A DNA stretch of 20,572 nucleotides from Clostridiaceae bacterium UBA6085. GTDB taxonomy: Bacteria > Bacillota > Clostridia > Clostridiales > Clostridiaceae. The DNA lies in the NCBI GenBank assembly GCA_002428605.1, contig DIXH01000060.1, positions 1-20,572 of the forward strand, given 5' to 3'. Made by a program: the position numbers and the translations under genes. The notes under the pieces were generated by a model. It saw only the letters and a list, made by a program, of their open reading frames with translations. It made no database searches and was not told where the DNA came from. Below, one piece after another: positions 6,844 to 14,140 of this stretch (the first letter of the stretch is position 1; each line of letters starts with the position of its first letter).

Positions 6844-7704
6844 CTATAATTGAGCCTCGGCTCCACCGATGATCTCAGTGAGCTCCTGAGTTATGGTCTG
6901 CTGCCTCATCCTGTTGTACTGCTTCTCGACCTTCGTCAGAAGCTCGTCGGCATTCTTTCTCGCAGTATCCATGGCACCCATCCTCATCGAGTGTTCGGTC
7001 ACCTTGGCGTGCACAAGCACATTGTAGAACTTTTCCCTAAGGTACAGGGAATAGACAGTGTCCTTAAGCTCCTCGATGCCAGGCTCGAACTGGAACTCAG
7101 AATCTCTAAGTTCCCAGCCCTCTTCCCTTCCTTCGAAAGGAAGTACCTTCTCTATTGATACCTCGTTCCTTACCTGAGACATGTATCTGGTATACACCAG
7201 GCAGACCTCATTGACCTCACCCTTCGCATATACCTCAAGGATCCTGTCAGCAAACCTCTGTGCCTCATCCGGGTCAGGAATGTCCTTTGTGCTGATAGAG
7301 TCGATTTCAAGGTCCATGTGCAGTTTTTTCAGGATAGACAGCCCCTTGCCGCCAGTCGTGAGGATCATCGGATGATCCCCCTTCTCCCTTATCCTGTCGA
7401 TAAGCGCGAAGAACATGTTGTTGTTGTAGCCTCCGCAAAGACCCTTCGTGGAGTTCAAAACCACATACAGTGTCCTCTCCTTACCGCCGTTTCCAAGGAA
7501 TATGCCGCCGGCAGACTTGTCTGCCCTGGCCACATCATCCTTGATTCCGCTGATTGCCGCAAACTGCTTGTCGCTTGCGAAAAGATAGACCTTGCACTTC
7601 TGGAATTTGGAGGTTGCGACAAGTCCCATAGCCTTTGTCATTTTCTTAATGTTCCTTACCGATTTTGCTCTTTTCAGCAAGGAGATCATATTTGCACCGG
7701 CCAT
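6844..7704 (-). CDS. atpG: ATP synthase F1 gamma subunit
   Basis: This 286-aa central rotor shaft has a typical N-terminal helix 'KRAKSVRNIKKMTKAMGLVATSK'. The conserved 'LNSTKGLCGGYNNN' lies near residues 82-96. The C-terminal helix reads 'RMGAMDTARKNADELLTKVEKQYNRMRQQTITQELTEIIGGAEAQ'. All match the family, and length is normal. The ATG at 7702-7704 follows GGAGGGATAAGA. It lies 15 bp after atpA and 9 bp before atpD. Confidence 0.98.
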   Translation of the reverse strand: MAGANMISLLKRAKSVRNIKKMTKAMGLVATSKFQKCKVYLFASDKQFAAISGIKDDVARADKSAGGIFLGNGGKERTLYVVLNSTKGLCGGYNNNMFFALIDRIREKGDHPMILTTGGKGLSILKKLHMDLEIDSISTKDIPDPDEAQRFADRILEVYAKGEVNEVCLVYTRYMSQVRNEVSIEKVLPFEGREEGWELRDSEFQFEPGIEELKDTVYSLYLREKFYNVLVHAKVTEHSMRMGAMDTARKNADELLTKVEKQYNRMRQQTITQELTEIIGGAEAQL

Positions 7705-7719
7705 TCTTATCCCTCCAGT

Positions 7720-9228
7720 CTACTTGAAGTAGCTTTCTTTGAAATCTTCTATGGCCTCATCCAAAGATGCGATCATATCGCTTCTCAGATCGCCTGTATT
7801 CCTGATCGAGTCAGCTATATCCCTGTGGTAGGTATCCATGTATTCAAAGAATTCTATCTCAAACTGCTTTATGTCCTTTACCGCGATGTCATTGAGCTTG
7901 TCATTTATCGCAGCATAAAGGATCATTACTTCCTTCTCGTACTTGAGCGGGCTGTACTGAGGCTGCTTGAGTATCTCGTAAAGCCTTTCACCCTTTGCAA
8001 GTCTTCCTGAAGCCTCAGAATCCAGCTCGATACCGAACTGGGAGAATGAGAGAAGCTCCCTGTACTGTGCAAGTTCAAGCCTGAGCTTTCCTGATACCTT
8101 CTTCATTGCCTTTGTTTGGGCCGAACCTCCAACTCTCGATACCGATATACCAGGATTTATAGCAGGCCTTATTCCGTTATAGAAGAGATCTGATTCGAGG
8201 AATATCTGTCCATCGGTTATGGATATTACGTTTGTAGGTATGTATGACGTAACGTCTCCGCCAAGAGTCTCGATTATCGGAAGCGCAGTAATGGATCCCC
8301 CTCCAAGCTCGTCAGAAAGCCTTGCAGCCCTCTCAAGGAGCCTTGAGTGGATATAGAACACGTCTCCCGGATAAGCCTCTCTGCCGGGCGGTCTTCGAAG
8401 AAGCAGCGACATTGCCCTGTAGGCAACCGCATGCTTAGACAGGTCATCATATACAATCAGCACATCCTTGCCCTTGTTCATGAAATACTCAGCCATTGTA
8501 CAGCCAGCATATGGGGCTATGTACTGCAGCGGAGCTGAATCTGAAGCAGAAGACGATACTATTATGGAATAGTCCATGGCACCGGCCTTAGTCAGTGTAT
8601 TGTATATGTTCGCGACAGTTGACTGCTTCTGTCCGATAGCGACATACACACAGATCACGTTCTTTCCCTTCTGGTTAAGGATCGTATCTATAGCAATTGC
8701 TGTCTTTCCGGTCTGCCTGTCACCTATGATGAGCTCCCTCTGTCCCCGTCCGATAGGTACCATGGAGTCTATGGCCTTTATGCCTGTCTCCATGGGAACA
8801 GTTACAGACTTCCTGTCTATTACACCGGGAGCCTGGACTTCGATCGGCATATATGCCTTAGCGATTATCTCGCCTTTTCCGTCTATAGGCTCGCCAAGAG
8901 AATTGACGACCCTTCCTATCAGGTTCTCACCAACAGGAACTTCTACTATCTTGTCAGTCTTCCTTACAATATCGCCTTCCTTGATGTCTTCAAAGGCTCC
9001 AAGGAGGACGCATCCGACGTTGTCAAAGTCGAGGTTAAGGGCCATACCCTTCACTCCACCGGGAAACTCAAGGAGTTCACCCTCCATGCAGTCTTCAAGC
9101 CCGTATACCCTTGCTATTCCATCGCCTACCTGAACTATCGTTCCGGAGTTAACTGTCTCCATCTTCTTTTCAAAACGTTCGATTTCCTGACGTATAATGG
9201 AGGTTACCTCTTCCGGCTTTATCTTCAT
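7720..9228 (-). CDS. atpA: ATP synthase F1 alpha subunit
   Basis: This 502-aa non-catalytic nucleotide-binding subunit carries the Walker A 'GDRQTGKT' (about 169-176), 'VYVAIGQKQSTVANI', 'LIVYDDLSKHAVAYRAMSLLLRRPPGREAYPGDVFYIHSRLLERAA' and the arginine-finger region 'PGISVSRVGGSAQTKAMK'. The start ATG is 4 bp after the atpH stop. Its ribosome site (GAGGTGATG) overlaps the end of atpH, which suggests translational coupling. Normal in every visible respect. Confidence 0.99.
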   Translation of the reverse strand: MKIKPEEVTSIIRQEIERFEKKMETVNSGTIVQVGDGIARVYGLEDCMEGELLEFPGGVKGMALNLDFDNVGCVLLGAFEDIKEGDIVRKTDKIVEVPVGENLIGRVVNSLGEPIDGKGEIIAKAYMPIEVQAPGVIDRKSVTVPMETGIKAIDSMVPIGRGQRELIIGDRQTGKTAIAIDTILNQKGKNVICVYVAIGQKQSTVANIYNTLTKAGAMDYSIIVSSSASDSAPLQYIAPYAGCTMAEYFMNKGKDVLIVYDDLSKHAVAYRAMSLLLRRPPGREAYPGDVFYIHSRLLERAARLSDELGGGSITALPIIETLGGDVTSYIPTNVISITDGQIFLESDLFYNGIRPAINPGISVSRVGGSAQTKAMKKVSGKLRLELAQYRELLSFSQFGIELDSEASGRLAKGERLYEILKQPQYSPLKYEKEVMILYAAINDKLNDIAVKDIKQFEIEFFEYMDTYHRDIADSIRNTGDLRSDMIASLDEAIEDFKESYFK

Positions 9229-9232
9229 GTCA

Positions 9233-9775
9233 TCACCTCAACCTTTTGAGGAGAGCTGACTTGACTTCTTCCATCTTTTTCCTTATGGAACCGTCCATCA
9301 GGCTGTCTCCTATCCTTATGACCATGCCGCCGATTATTGATTCGTCGACTATCTCATCAAGGATTATCTTAACATTGTACTTATTCTGCAGCTTCTCAGT
9401 AAGCTCAGCCCTCTGCCTTTCGGTAATTGGCTTTGCAACTGTTATCGTAGCTATCTTTATGTTCTTGTTCTCAAGGTCTATCTTCTTTAATTCCCTGATC
9501 TTTTCCTTCAGGAACAGTATCCTGTCCTTCTCGATGAGAAGCAGGATGAATGTCAGAAGGTCCTCGTCAACCCTTCCCTTAAGGATGTTTATGAAGAACT
9601 TCTTCTTCTCCTTCGTGGGTATCTCTGGATGCTTTACAACGCCTGCAACATCAGGGTTGTTGTGTATCATCTCGTCGATCTCTTCAAGGTCCTTAATATA
9701 CTTGTCAACCAGATCCTTCTGCCTGGCCACGTCATAGAGGGCCTGTGCATATCGTCTGTCAAGGTATTCGTACAT
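9233..9775 (-). CDS. atpH: ATP synthase F1 delta subunit
   Basis: This 180-aa peripheral-stalk cap links alpha to b. The N-terminal helical domain opens 'RRYAQALYDVARQKDLVDKYIKDLEEI'. The C-terminal part has 'ATITVAKPITERQRAELTEKLQNKYNVKIILDEIVDESIIGGMVIRIGDSLMDGSIRKKMEEVKSAL', ending with the family's 'GG..IRIGD...D.S...KL' motif. The ATG is 2 bp after the atpF stop, with only a weak GAAGG-like ribosome site, so coupling to atpF is likely. Confidence 0.97.
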   Translation of the reverse strand: MYEYLDRRYAQALYDVARQKDLVDKYIKDLEEIDEMIHNNPDVAGVVKHPEIPTKEKKKFFINILKGRVDEDLLTFILLLIEKDRILFLKEKIRELKKIDLENKNIKIATITVAKPITERQRAELTEKLQNKYNVKIILDEIVDESIIGGMVIRIGDSLMDGSIRKKMEEVKSALLKRLR

Positions 9776-9777
9776 AC

Positions 9778-10257
9778 TTATACACCAACCTTCTGTATGA
9801 CTTCATCCACGAGCCTCTCGTGGACCTCCTCCGTGATCTCTTCCCCGAGGACCTTCTTTGAAAGTATGGTTGCGAGGCCAACGACCTCTTCCCTCATTTC
9901 CTTCCTTGCGTTCTCAAGTTCCCTGTCGGCATCCATTTCAGCCCTCTTTACGATGAGCTTGCCTTCCTGCCTTGCCTCATCTACGATTTCATCGTAGAGT
10001 GTCTCAGCCTTGGTCTTGAAATCCTTGATTATGCCCTTTCCGGTTTCCTTGGCCTTCTCAGCCTCGATCTTCGCTATCTCAAATGTCTTTGCAGCCTCAA
10101 GCTTGTCGGCTTCCGCCTGGTCGAGGCTTTTCCTTATCATGTTGTTTCTCTCGGTAATGACAGCTTCCAGTTTCTTGAAAAAGAACTTCTTCATGAAGAA
10201 GTAGAATATCACAAGATTGATAACTGCCGCGATTACCTCAGACAAATGTATGCTCAT
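9778..10257 (-). CDS. atpF: ATP synthase Fo b subunit
   Basis: This 159-aa protein has one N-terminal membrane helix (about 6-24, 'SEVIAAVINLVIFYFFMKKF'). A long charged amphipathic coiled-coil follows to the end (e.g. 'AEADKLEAAKTFEIAKIEAEKAKETG'). It forms the dimeric outer stalk. Start ATG 10255-10257 follows GGGAGGCGATTAA. It lies 24 bp after atpE. Confidence 0.97.
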   Translation of the reverse strand: MSIHLSEVIAAVINLVIFYFFMKKFFFKKLEAVITERNNMIRKSLDQAEADKLEAAKTFEIAKIEAEKAKETGKGIIKDFKTKAETLYDEIVDEARQEGKLIVKRAEMDADRELENARKEMREEVVGLATILSKKVLGEEITEEVHERLVDEVIQKVGV

Positions 10258-10281
10258 TTAATCGCCTCCCAGCTCCTTATG

Positions 10282-10521
10282 CTACGCCACTCCTATGAAT
10301 ATGAGAAGTATCGACACAAGCAGTCCGTATATGGCAGTTGCCTCCGCGAAGGCGTTACCTATGACGAGTACCGATATGATCTTCGAGCTTGCTTCAGGCT
10401 GTCTCGATACCGCTTCAACGGCCTTTCCTGTTGAAAGTCCTGTCGAAACTCCTGCTCCAAGTCCTGCTAATACCGCTATTGCGGCTCCGAGTGCTGACAT
10501 TGCCAATGCTAAATTATCCAT
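10282..10521 (-). CDS. atpE: ATP synthase Fo c subunit
   Basis: This 79-aa two-helix hairpin forms the rotor ring. The polar loop 'KAVEAVSRQPEASSKI' is well conserved. The ion-binding carboxylate is the Glu of 'AFAEATAIYGLL' in helix 2. Compared with the known Na+-ring of Ilyobacter, the Tyr and Thr positions are kept. The helix-1 Gln (GxGQG) is replaced by 'GVSTG', and Ser after the Glu is Ala. H+ is the safer guess, but Na+ cannot be excluded from sequence. GGAGG lies 11 nt before the ATG. Glycine repeats in helix 1 are normal. Confidence 0.97.
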   Translation of the reverse strand: MDNLALAMSALGAAIAVLAGLGAGVSTGLSTGKAVEAVSRQPEASSKIISVLVIGNAFAEATAIYGLLVSILLIFIGVA

Positions 10522-10543
10522 GCTTTATGATTCCTCCAATCAA

Positions 10544-11254
10544 TTATTCGTGATGACCTGATGCTTCATCGCTCACTATCTTTATCTGTACCATAGTGAG
10601 GAATGTGAATATGACTGCCTGTATCAGGCCGTCGAAAATGTCGAAGTACATGTGAAACGGTATAGGTATGATCAGCTGAGCGAAAAAGTTCAGCTCATGC
10701 AGAGCTCCATAGATCAGGGACATTACTGTCGTTGCAGCAACTACGTTACCGAAAAGCCTTAAGCTCAGCGATACAGGAAGCAGCAGCCTGTCAAGGAGAG
10801 TAATCGGGAACAGGAACGGATAAGGCTTGAAGTATGACTTGATGTAGTTGCCAAGTCCTCCGTTCTTGATGGCAGTAGCCTGAACGACAACAAATGATGT
10901 AAGTCCCAAACCCAGAGTTGTCGAGAAGCTTGTGGTCGGTGGCTGTATTCCGGTTAGCCCTATGAAGTTCACAAGTATGAGGAACATGATTATCGAGCCA
11001 ATGAAAGGCACGAAGGACATGAACTTCTCACCCATGTTGTCGCTTACGAGTCCATATATGAAATTGTAGGCGGCTTCCATTATTACCTGCTTCTTCTTTT
11101 CGGGTATGACCTTAAGGTCACGCGTAAGAAAATACACGACCACCATTGAAATAAGTACAATAGCCGTGGTAACAAGCATCGGCTGTGTTATTGCTATTCC
11201 GATACCTGCCAGATCGAACTCCAGAATCGGTTCCGCGGTCAAGAATTCAACCAT
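10544..11254 (-). CDS. atpB: ATP synthase Fo a subunit
   Basis: This 236-aa polytopic membrane subunit forms the stator half-channels. The essential stator Arg is in 'LLLPVSLSLRLFGNVVAATTV'. Supporting motifs are 'MSFVPFIGSIIMFLILVNFIGL' and the C-terminal 'FDIFDGLIQAVIFTFLTMVQIK'. The frame also has an ATG at 11272, inside atpI. GGGAG at about 11262-11266 is correctly spaced for the ATG at 11252-11254, which I use. That leaves 4 bp from the atpI stop. Confidence 0.96.
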   Translation of the reverse strand: MVEFLTAEPILEFDLAGIGIAITQPMLVTTAIVLISMVVVYFLTRDLKVIPEKKKQVIMEAAYNFIYGLVSDNMGEKFMSFVPFIGSIIMFLILVNFIGLTGIQPPTTSFSTTLGLGLTSFVVVQATAIKNGGLGNYIKSYFKPYPFLFPITLLDRLLLPVSLSLRLFGNVVAATTVMSLIYGALHELNFFAQLIIPIPFHMYFDIFDGLIQAVIFTFLTMVQIKIVSDEASGHHE

Positions 11255-11258
11255 TGAT

Positions 11259-11627
11259 TCACTCCCTTTCATCCTTTATTTTTAACGAGTAGATGATCAG
11301 CGCGACAAAGTTCATGATGAAACCACCCATGTATGCAAGTACGTACATCCTGTCTTGTTTGAACAGGAGACCTCCAATAAGGGCCACAGCTATGATCCTT
11401 GCAAATGTCGACAGGCCGCCCCATAGTCCGGATATCCTTCCAGTCACAGAATAACCCGCAACGAAGGCTGACAGGCTGAAGTTAAGAGAAGACACTATGC
11501 CTCCAATTAAAAAAACCAGCCCCATCCTGTATCCGGCAAAAATGCCAATGATGATTGCTAACACGGAGGACACTGCCATATTGATCCACAATACTCTTAA
11601 AGCCATTGATTTCAACGATTTGTCCAT
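11259..11627 (-). CDS. atpI: ATP synthase subunit I
   Basis: This 122-aa small membrane protein has four hydrophobic helices: about 8-28, 31-51, 68-86 and 92-114. It occupies the first position of the operon, as AtpI usually does. AtpI-type proteins assist c-ring assembly or Mg2+ handling and are poorly conserved in sequence, so this call rests on size, topology and position. The ATG at 11625-11627 follows AAAGGAG (11633-11639). Confidence 0.85.
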   Translation of the reverse strand: MDKSLKSMALRVLWINMAVSSVLAIIIGIFAGYRMGLVFLIGGIVSSLNFSLSAFVAGYSVTGRISGLWGGLSTFARIIAVALIGGLLFKQDRMYVLAYMGGFIMNFVALIIYSLKIKDERE

Positions 11628-11650
11628 AAAGACTCCTTTGTCAATAGTTA

Positions 11651-11679
11651 ATTATATTCCTGTCAATCGAAGATATCAA
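11651..11679 (-). promoter_or_regulatory. ATP synthase operon promoter
   Basis: Read on the minus strand: TTGATA (11674-11679), a 17-nt spacer, TATAAT (11651-11656), leaving a leader of only about 20 nt before atpI. A second TTGACA overlaps the spacer but has no matching -10. Confidence 0.8.
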
Positions 11680-11997
11680 GTTGCCCTAAAATTGTACAAC
11701 GTTTACAAAATAAACTTTTAACAAAAAACTTAAATGTAGTTTGAAATACCATGTTTAAAACCCTATAACTGCCTGCAAAATCAGTATTTTTTACGATAAA
11801 AACCCTTCTTTTAATTGTAAACTTAACCTATTTCACAAAAAATAATAAATTGTTAACTTTTAAGCATAAAAGTGGCAAATAGAGCCTGGAAAGCTCTATT
11901 AAGATACAAATATACCCTGAAACCCAATCCAACTATCATGTCCTAAGGATATAAGGAAAGGCAGTGTAGGTTTTATTACCAGGCACGGCCATTTCAC
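11680..11997. other. AT-rich intergenic stretch upstream of atpI
   Basis: No open frame of note. The stretch is strongly A/T-rich and contains an 8-bp perfect hairpin AATAGAGC / GCTCTATT (11878-11885 and 11893-11900, 7-nt loop) without a clear T-run. It also holds a small inverted pair GTTTA / TAAAC near 11701-11715. It could supply UP-element-like DNA for the atp promoter. Nothing else is seen. Confidence 0.5.
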
Positions 11998-12470
11998 TCA
12001 TCTTGTTTCGTTAAGCTTATAACAGAGGTTCTTGCCGCTTCCCTCCCTGACTATCAGACCCTTATCGGTCATTTCCGGGAGAAGAGGATTGCTGTAGCCC
12101 AGGATACCTCAAGGGTATCCTGGACATCATTTAGCACAACATATTCCGCTTCATTCAGCATCCTTAAAACTGCAGATTCCCGCTTATCTGGGGACCTATG
12201 GGACCTTCTTGATTTCTTCACTCCTACTATATAAAGCTCCTGTACCCTCACCGCTGTTAATATTTGGCAATATGCTCTTGAAGGATTGTCAGCAACTAAA
12301 ATCCAGGGCTTGACATTGCTTTTCGTATAAATGACCCTTATCTTCATAAGACCGGTTCCATATGCCTCGATCAGCCTAAGTAATACAAGAGACTCATCAG
12401 CATTCACATCTGAGAAGGAAATATCCTTCACAAATTATCCTTCAAAGAAACCAGTACCGATATGGATCCG
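11998..12470 (-). pseudogene. Remnant of AlbA_2/HATPase_c_4 (RecG-like) regulator
   Basis: Several reading frames together resemble the C-terminal half of the 'putative DNA-binding / divergent AAA' regulators. Segment 12069-12431 encodes 'LRLIEAYGTGLMKIRVIYTKSNVKPWILVADN', which matches the family's 'LIEAYGTGI..I...Y......P.....DN' block. The start of a winged-helix follows ('RESAVLRMLNEAEYVVLNDVQDTLEVSWATAI'). That frame stops at 12069. The expected continuation, 'LLPEMTDKGLIVREGSGKN..YKLNE', is in another frame ending with TGA at 11998-12000. The frameshift is thus near 12082-12095. Upstream, similarity seems to continue past an in-frame TAA (12435-12437). The N-terminal domains are missing. 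I read this as a dead gene fragment. Confidence 0.65.
12099..12123. repeat. Perfect 10-bp inverted repeat inside the pseudogene
   Basis: CCAGGATACC (12099-12108) and GGTATCCTGG (12114-12123) are perfect arms with a 5-nt loop. It falls in the winged-helix part of the remnant next to the frameshift, so it may record an insertion or duplication event. Confidence 0.6.
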
Positions 12471-12498
12471 TAGACGTGACATAGTGAAACTATAAATG

Positions 12499-12527
12499 AA
12501 AAGACAGCCCGGCTAAGCCGCGCTGTC
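12499..12527 (-). terminator. Intrinsic terminator of the satP-like gene
   Basis: On the minus strand GACAGC-g-CGGC / GCCG-g-GCTGTC folds into a GC-rich hairpin (12503-12527) with opposed G/C at one position, followed by TTTT (12499-12502). Confidence 0.9.
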
Positions 12528-12553
12528 CAATATCCTTAATATGCTGTTATTTC

Positions 12554-13165
12554 CTACTTGAAGATCCCGAAAGGCTTTCCTACCGGAAGAACCAGCTTGC
12601 CGAAATGTACGTTGAGTACCGCTGCTGCTGCTCCGTAGAAAGAAAGCAGGGCTATTCCTAGCTCTGACCATGCTGCAAGTCCGTGTGTGAACTCGTGCAT
12701 GATTCCGAATGATGAAAGTGTAAGTCCTATGAAAAGGAGGTCAATGAGACAGAATATGGTGAACAGGACCTTGTGGGTCTCCATGGCACCTACTGTCATG
12801 AAGACAGAGAAAATGAGGTAACCTAGGAATGCAACGCCAAGCTGCCTTGGATCTGCCGCAGCCTTGAGCGCTTCACCGAAGAAACCTGCCTGTACGAGCC
12901 AGGTCATTGCCACTCCGAGCCAGAAGAACGCATATCCTCCGAACGCTGTCATGCCGAATGTGTTGTTGTGCTTGCCGTCCATGATGCTTGCATACAGCTG
13001 TGCGCAAGCGCCCAAAAATATTGCCCATGGAATTACAAGCGATGTGCCATGTGTAAGTCCAAGCTTCTGCGATGACGCTACCAGTGTTACCATTGCAAGC
13101 CCGAAAAGTCCCAACGCCGACGGATCTGCAACTACCACTTTTACCTTCTGAATCCTGTCTTCCAT
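12554..13165 (-). CDS. satP: GPR1/FUN34/YaaH (SatP) family acetate/succinate transporter
   Basis: This 203-aa, six-helix membrane protein has the family signature near the N terminus as 'ADPSALGLFGLAMVTLV' (about 13-29), a variant of NPAPLGL. The conserved 'GTSLVIPWAIFLGACAQLYASIMDGKHNNTFGMTAFGGYAFFWLGVAM' block follows. Bacterial members carry acetate or succinate across the cytoplasmic membrane with protons. The open frame extends upstream to 13252, but GGAGG (13170-13174) fits the ATG at 13163-13165 and gives the normal length. It has its own promoter and terminator, so it is monocistronic. Symbol assigned by family only. Confidence 0.88.
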   Translation of the reverse strand: MEDRIQKVKVVVADPSALGLFGLAMVTLVASSQKLGLTHGTSLVIPWAIFLGACAQLYASIMDGKHNNTFGMTAFGGYAFFWLGVAMTWLVQAGFFGEALKAAADPRQLGVAFLGYLIFSVFMTVGAMETHKVLFTIFCLIDLLFIGLTLSSFGIMHEFTHGLAAWSELGIALLSFYGAAAAVLNVHFGKLVLPVGKPFGIFK

Positions 13166-13193
13166 AAATCCTCCGAATATCCTATTATTGCGC

Positions 13194-13217
13194 TGCGGTC
13201 CAATGATTTTGACCGCA
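13194..13217. promoter_or_regulatory. Inverted repeat at the satP transcription start
   Basis: TGCGGTC (13194-13200) and GACCGCA (13211-13217) are perfect arms around 10 nt. They lie right at or after the predicted start point, about 30 bp before the ATG. It could be an operator or a 5' RNA hairpin. Confidence 0.55.
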
Positions 13218-13223
13218 ACTAAT

Positions 13224-13252
13224 AGTATATTTTTTAACAGGTCGGGTGTCAA
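13224..13252 (-). promoter_or_regulatory. Strong satP promoter
   Basis: On the minus strand: TTGACA (13247-13252), exactly 17 nt, TATACT (13224-13229). Near-consensus sigma-A type. Confidence 0.88.
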
Positions 13253-13582
13253 TAGCCTTTTTGGCCGACATGAAAATTATGTCATGTATGTCTTTTGAAA
13301 AAGTAAATTCAACCCTATAAGAAAGTCAAACAAGAGCCGTAGCAGAACATGGAATAGTTGAATTCCCCTTAATCTTCAACAGGCATTTTATATAACTATA
13401 CTCACCTTACAGCACAACATGTACTTCAAGTTCGACCAAAACCGCACCTGATACACCTAAAAATATATATGATTGACAAAAAAGTTCACAGTGAAAAACG
13501 GAGCATGAGCGAGCAAGAATAAGTTTGAGGAAGTATCAGATAGCCACATGCGCGTTATCTGATTTTTCAGTTAATTCATCAT
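13253..13582. other. Gene-poor stretch, left part
   Basis: No coding frame that I can support. It contains the 11-bp palindrome TTCACAGTGAA (about 13485-13495) and a copy of an ACCAAAACCGCACCT-like motif (about 13434-13449) that recurs in altered form near 13838-13850 and 13937-13953. A hairpin (next entry) is also present. Composition is more A/T-rich than the flanking genes. Confidence 0.5.
13535..13567 (+). terminator. Hairpin with T-run in gene-poor region
   Basis: ATCAGATAGC (13535-13544) pairs with GTTATCTGAT (13554-13563), with one G-U, a 9-nt loop and then TTTT. It is followed by a new promoter-like sequence. No gene ends here, so it may close a short non-coding transcript. Confidence 0.55.
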
Positions 13583-13611
13583 TTGCCCTTAAAACCCGCA
13601 TATCATATAAT
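13583..13611 (+). promoter_or_regulatory. Promoter-like sequence before the tandem repeats
   Basis: TTGCCC (13583-13588), 17 nt, perfect TATAAT (13606-13611). It points into the repeat array and toward the EIIC-like gene 625 bp away. Confidence 0.5.
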
Positions 13612-13716
13612 ACATACAAGAAGAAGTTCTAATACAATTCGAGAATAGAACATTTTGAAAATGGCTGGCATTGAAAAACCTGCGGTAGACCAACCCAAGA
13701 CAAACCAAACCAACTA

Positions 13717-13864
13717 ACCAGATGATCAAGACCATCAAACCAAGATGACTAGACCACTATTACAAGATGACCAAAAACCATCAAGAAAGTGACATTTAAC
13801 CATCAAGACAAGATGACCTAAACCATCAAAGACCTGACCTAAACCGCACGTGTTAGACATACGA
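13717..13864. repeat. Degenerate ~22-bp tandem repeat, about 6-7 units
   Basis: Unit starts (ACCATCAA-type) fall at 13731, 13753, 13777, 13799, 13822 and 13843, with a weaker unit from 13717. Spacings are 22, 24, 22, 23 and 21 bp. The approximate consensus is ACCATCAAGACAAGATGACC followed by TAA. The better-preserved units hold an inverted CATC...GATG pair. An 79-codon minus-strand frame (13735-13974) runs through it only because the unit lacks stops on that strand; I do not call it a gene. Confidence 0.7.
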
Positions 13865-14030
13865 ACCTTGAGAAAGCAAGTATGTTGCAAATGCACAGAA
13901 GATTCAAGATACTGTAGCAGGACATCTTCAATGGTTAACCAAAACTGCACCTCCTGAGATAACAAAAGGCACAAGTTGTCATAGGTGTTGAACGCTCAGA
14001 ATCTGCAACAGAGGTAACCGAAAAGAAAGG

Positions 14031-14052
14031 AGTGTACATTGATTAGTACACT
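14031..14052. repeat. Perfect inverted repeat over a ribosome-site/TTG
   Basis: AGTGTAC (14031-14037) and GTACACT (14046-14052), loop 8 nt. AAAGGAG overlaps the left arm and a TTG at 14039-14041 would open a 12-codon peptide (MISTLNTIPRLG). The pairing would hide that start. Confidence 0.5.
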
Positions 14053-14067
14053 AAATACCATACCAAG

Positions 14068-14140
14068 GCTGGGATGAATTCCTACTATCAGGACCGATGT
14101 GGTTATGATAAGCATAAAGAATTCATCTCAGCTGTTTTTA
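14068..14140 (+). terminator. 14-bp-stem hairpin followed by T-run, upstream of EIIC gene
   Basis: GCTGGGATGAATTC (14068-14081) pairs with GAATTCATCTCAGC (14119-14132), one G-U, around a 37-nt loop that has its own TATCA/TGATA pair. TGTTTTTA follows. It lies about 100 bp before the EIIC-like start and could be a terminator/attenuator. The large loop is unusual. The same DNA can also be read as part of a short frame (14074-14193). Confidence 0.5.

Noticed and set aside
7318..8010. 230-codon plus-strand frame opposite atpG/atpA
   Set aside because: Antisense to two conserved genes and spanning their junction; a shadow frame.
8576..9133. Long plus-strand frame opposite atpA (185 codons)
   Set aside because: It is antisense to a fully conserved atpA with no ribosome site; a codon-bias shadow.
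11851..11870. Rex-type operator (TTGTTAA...) upstream of the ATP synthase operon
   Set aside because: The right half-site matches poorly and the spacing is off by one; it lies about 190 bp from the promoter in very AT-rich DNA.
13700..13864. CRISPR array
   Set aside because: Units are contiguous and degenerate with no unique spacers, and no cas gene is present.
13735..13974. 79-codon minus-strand open frame
   Set aside because: It crosses the 22-bp repeat, which happens to lack stops on that strand. There is no ribosome site or recognisable domain.
13989..13998. Second IS right end (TTGAACGCTC, identical to the sequence at 19488-19497)
   Set aside because: Only 10 bp match. The subterminal hairpin of the real end at 19497-19516 is absent here.
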